In this document: piece after piece, positions 63,946-64,000 of the stretch
Numbering within the stretch: position 1 is the first letter of the stretch
How the letters are laid out: each line of letters begins with the position of its first letter
Origin: Gordonia sediminis
GTDB taxonomy: Bacteria > Actinomycetota > Actinomycetes > Mycobacteriales > Mycobacteriaceae
Reading direction: 5' to 3'
NCBI GenBank assembly: GCA_004193205.1
Contig: RZUM01000005.1
Location: 186,001-250,000 of the forward strand
DNA: 64,000 nucleotides
Notes under the pieces: model-generated
Database searches by the model: none
Told to the model about the DNA's origin: nothing
What the model saw: the letters and a program-made list of their open reading frames with translations, nothing else
Position numbers and translations under genes: made by a program

Positions 63946-64000
63946 GGCGTGTGCTCCTGGAGATGGTGCAGCTCAAGGTGGGCGGGGTCGATCCGACGTC
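63946..64000. other. window edge upstream of the permease
   Basis: These 55 bases hold the permease ribosome site (CAGGAG before ATG 63945) and nothing else recognisable. Confidence 0.5.

Overview
The window is high-GC actinobacterial DNA, most likely from a mycolic-acid group member such as Gordonia (Rhodococcus or a relative is possible). Pointers are the GTG starts, ATGA/GTGA gene overlaps, a 13E12-type (DUF222) HNH protein, a mycothiol-synthase-like GNAT protein, and dense CoA-ester and aromatic catabolism. No rRNA, tRNA, phage, transposase or CRISPR array was seen. Nearly every gene is catabolic or regulatory, so this is a catabolic accessory region rather than a housekeeping one. All assignments come from reading motifs and remembered family features; no database search was run.

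Layout. 1-3280: two overlapping molybdopterin oxidoreductases, the first cut by the window edge. 3510-4900: a class III-like PHA synthase with a very short PhaE/PhaR-like partner. 4923-30416: a large CoA-ester catabolic island in several divergent units. It holds three acyl-CoA synthetases, two Rieske oxygenase alpha subunits, three crotonases, a class III CoA-transferase, a thioesterase, two alpha/beta hydrolases, a P450 with its ferredoxin, an SDR, an aldehyde dehydrogenase, a thiolase-like protein without the nucleophilic cysteine, an acyl-CoA dehydrogenase and four TetR regulators (two of them in one overlapping pair). Together they look like a route that activates, hydroxylates and opens a cyclic acid or terpenoid-like substrate; the substrate is unknown.

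30576-31271: an orphan Phd/YefM antitoxin and a 52-residue cysteine-rich protein behind a CsoR-type palindrome. 31248-41942: an aryl-ether/phenol block. It contains a CYP255 (GcoA-like) O-demethylase, its three-domain GcoB-like reductase, an EthD-family protein, a two-component phenol hydroxylase, two AraC and two IclR regulators, and a hydratase/decarboxylase/tautomerase set from the lower meta-cleavage pathway. Both AraC-target intergenic regions carry the same operator-like sequence.

42180-52093: an HNH protein, then an amine-catabolism block. A flavoprotein of the trimethylamine dehydrogenase family carries histamine-dehydrogenase-type pocket residues (Cys30, Gln60, Trp263, Asp354). It sits with a TetR, an aspartase and an operon of flavin monooxygenase, RidA, DUF1028 protein and M20 amidohydrolase. 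These fit histamine to imidazoleacetate to aspartate to fumarate, an inferred pathway. 52395-61195: a complete form I aerobic CO dehydrogenase operon with maturation genes. 61286-63945: an SDR and an APC permease in an overlapping pair.

Two families of dispersed palindromic intergenic repeats occur, at 15094, 41937-42016, 22471 and 48229-48475. In two places the repeat supplies the stop codon of the neighbouring gene.
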